From contig NC_051101.1 in NCBI RefSeq assembly GCF_901709675.1, positions 14,469,416 to 14,533,415 on the forward strand: DNA of 64,000 nt, written 5' to 3'. Made by a program: the position numbers and the translations under genes. The notes under the pieces are model-generated. The model did no database searches. It was given only the letters and a program-made list of their open reading frames with translations, and was not told where the DNA came from. The first letter of the stretch is position 1. Each line of letters starts with the position of its first letter. This document shows, piece after piece, positions 61,787 through 64,000 of this stretch. This DNA is from Syngnathus acus (taxonomy: Eukaryota > Chordata > Actinopteri > Syngnathiformes > Syngnathidae).

Positions 61787-63622
61787 ATGTTCTTTCTCAC
61801 CTGGGCTGCTTTGTTCTTCCATGTGAGCGACTACACAGCAGGTATGAAAACAATCACCGATACGTTCATAAATACATGGCAAAAAGTCCAATCTCACCAT
61901 TGTGAGCGAGTGACGTGCGCTTGCGACAGCGAAGCCGAGCGAGCAGTGACGACGCAACTCTTTGAAAGCTTTTTTCCTTCTACGCTTTGTGCCAGAGTCT
62001 TGATGTCAAAGTTGTCCATCAGTCAACTTTTCAAAAAGCCATTTTCACCTACGTATCTCCATGAGTCTTCATGTCGACAGTGACTGAAGTCAAATTTGCT
62101 CCAACTGGGATGTTCATGAAATCATAACAGAACGAATGCAAATCCCTTTCCCCCTGTATTTGAAAGGGTTTCGTTTTTGCTACAGCTATTTCGTATTTCG
62201 ACAGCATAAGATGGTTTGGTGTTTTCAAATGTTTTTGCTGGTTTCATTTCGAAGCAGTCGCCTCACACAGCGACGACTTCTGCGAGAAGGGCTTTTGCAT
62301 CAGCCTCAGCAAAAGCCAAATTGTGTCCGAGGTGGGACTCTGCGTGGTCATCCCGTGCTCCTTCTCCTCCGCCTCCGACTTCACGCCTCACAGCTTGGTG
62401 TGGTTCAAGTGCCCCCAAAGCAAAAGCAGATGCAGCGACACGGAGATCATCTTCCACTCCAAGAACAGCGGCAAAATCCAAGAGCACTTCCGGGGTCGAG
62501 TTGGAATGTTGGAGCCCGACGTGCGTCGCAGGAACTGCAGCATCGTGATCAACGACCTCACATTCTCCGACTCCGGATCCTATCAGCTGAGAGTCAACGG
62601 CTTTGTGTCGTCCAACCCGGACGGATTTACCTTCAGGCGACGAGTGTCGGTCACCGTAACACGTAAGTGTCAAGGTGACCTCCCATATAAGGAGGAAACC
62701 ATCTGATCCAAATGAGATCACTTCCTTGTTTTCATTTTGCAATGAAATTCAATCCGCTTCAATTGGATCAGGTCTCAGGAAACCCACTGTGCTGCTCCCC
62801 AAGATGACTGCCGGTCAAGCAGCGACGCTCACCTGCGTGGCCCCGGGCCTCTGCTCCGCCGCCTTCATCCCCACCATCAATTGGGCGTGGAGTGGAGCCA
62901 CGGACAACGACACTCGCCCCGACCCGGATTTGGGGATGTCTGCTCAGAGATACTATTCAACTTTGACCTTTAACGCCACCGCCGAACACCACGGCCGCGG
63001 CGTCACTTGCGCAGTCTCCTTCTGGAGAGTCAACGTGACCACGGAGATGACGGTGACGCTGAATGTTAGCTGTGAGTAGCGCACGTTGACAACTTGCAGG
63101 ACTTGTTTCTGCAATTGAATCCAATGGATGGGATCATTGAGCTGTCATTTTGCTGCATGGTCTTGAAATAGACAGCCCCTTTCACTCCTTGGCAGCGACC
63201 AGTAGAGTCAGCCGTTCCTACCTTAACGAAAGGGGCTGCTTTCCAAAGAGAAACAGGAAGTAAACACCATGGTGACACGGACAGCAACAAATTCTTAATC
63301 ATGCAATCCAAAAACAATCCAATCCAATCCATGCCACGGTTGACCTTTGTTTTCCTCCCAGATGCCAAGCTTCCATCCATTTTGGGGCAGACGACATTGA
63401 AGAGAGGTGACACCCTGAGTCTTTTGTGCAACGCTGACAGTTTCCCGCCCTCTTCCATCACGTGGAACTATTCCAACGTGACAAATGCGCCGCTCGGATC
63501 ACAGCTGAAGCCAAGCTTAGCTAGCGCCGCTCTCGTTATCCCCAACGTAACGGCGGCCCACTCCGGACGCTACGAGTGCGTCGCGACAAACCGTACGGTG
63601 CACGTGGATGTGACGGTGACAT
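61787..63622 (+). CDS. Siglec/CD22-like immunoglobulin receptor, 5' part (continues past the window)
   Basis: Type I membrane immune receptor, predicted to bind sialylated glycans. Exons: 61787-61841 (signal peptide [18 protein letters not shown]), 62258-62662 (V-set), 62772-63071 (C2-set) and 63362-63622 (C2-set). Each ends in phase 1, the standard for Ig-domain exons. The V-set has the siglec pattern [10 protein letters not shown]: one Cys typically links to domain 2, the other makes the B-to-E strand disulfide with RNCSIVI. The F strand is [12 protein letters not shown], with Arg (codon 62590-62592) where siglecs carry the sialic-acid-binding Arg. Domain 2 starts TCVAPGLC, the partner pattern, and domain 3 has LLCNAD...YECVATN. 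Later Ig domains, the membrane segment and any ITIM tail lie beyond 64000, so CD22, sialoadhesin or MAG type cannot be separated. Confidence 0.85.
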
Positions 63623-64000
63623 GTGAGTAGAGTGAAATTCAATTGGATTGAATTGCTTTATTGTCACTCTTAACGCAGTGTGAAAATCAGTTTGGCAGGT
63701 CATGCGCATACATAGTCGATATAAAATACAGATCAAATGTGATACAAATAATAAACAAGAATCAAGTCCCTAGGTTTGAGCCGCTCCGAGATGTTACCGT
63801 GTTCAGTCGGTCTTGAGAGATCTGTCAAAATGCGTCCGCTCTGGGAGACAGACAGACAGACAGACAGACGGCTTGGAAAAGGGCTGGCGGCCAAAGAGTG
63901 AAAAGCTAGCTCAAGCTAGCTAGCAAATTGTTTGACAGTTGCTGCAATTTGGAGGAGATAGTGTACTCCAGGTTGATTTTGGATGAAGTGATGTTATTTA
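63623..64000 (+). other. Siglec-like gene intron (cut by window end)
   Basis: Starts with a gtgagtag donor after exon 4. Contains a gctttattgtcactctt segment reminiscent of fish retroelement tails and a (GACA)n array at 63847-63870. No further Ig exon is seen before the end. Confidence 0.6.
63847..63870. repeat. (GACA)n microsatellite
   Basis: About six GACA units in the last, incomplete intron of the siglec-like gene. Confidence 0.9.

Overview
The window is nuclear DNA from a ray-finned fish, most likely an acanthomorph teleost. Genes are intron-rich with GT-AG introns, many of only 75-200 bp. Fish-type SINE, Tc1/mariner and hAT-like repeats and long CA/GT, GGAT and poly-C microsatellites are scattered between the exons. 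I cannot name the species from the sequence.

Six protein-coding genes can be reconstructed exon by exon, with splice phases that close: thrap3 (minus, 3' end cut off at base 1), map7d1 (minus, 36176-20890, 741 aa), map3k6 (minus, 48153-39717, 1380 aa), snip1 (minus, 53354-51873, 355 aa), dnali1 (plus, 53844-55364, 249 aa) and gnl2 (minus, 59619-55414, 720 aa). A seventh gene, a siglec/CD22-like immunoglobulin receptor (plus, from 61787), runs off the right edge. From memory of the human map, MAP7D1-THRAP3 and SNIP1-DNALI1-GNL2 are neighbours on 1p34.3 and MAP3K6 lies on 1p36, so most of the window is a conserved human-1p-like block.

Layout: 1-4844 thrap3 exons; 4845-20889 a 16 kb stretch with no recognisable coding exon, probably thrap3 5' region plus map7d1 3' flank; 20890-36176 map7d1, with a 4.4 kb first intron, a 21-nt microexon and a truncated Tc1-like transposon in an intron; 36177-39716 intergenic with a tRNA-derived SINE; 39717-48153 map3k6, with two tRNA-Ile-like relics and a GT repeat of about 66 units in introns; 48256-51029 a large composite repeat; 51873-59619 the compact snip1/dnali1/gnl2 cluster, divergent then convergent; 59753-60830 two more repeats; 61787 onward the siglec-like gene.

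The genes do not form one pathway. thrap3 and snip1 act in nuclear transcription and RNA processing, map7d1 binds microtubules, map3k6 is an ASK-family stress kinase, dnali1 is an axonemal dynein component, gnl2 is a 60S ribosome-assembly GTPase, and the last gene is an immune surface lectin. The most unusual material is noncoding. The same repeat family sits 103 and 134 bp upstream of the start codons of map3k6 and gnl2 in the same relative orientation. The map3k6 copy encloses three 157-bp tandem units, each with CRE and CCAAT motifs, followed by a foldback array with near-perfect hairpins.
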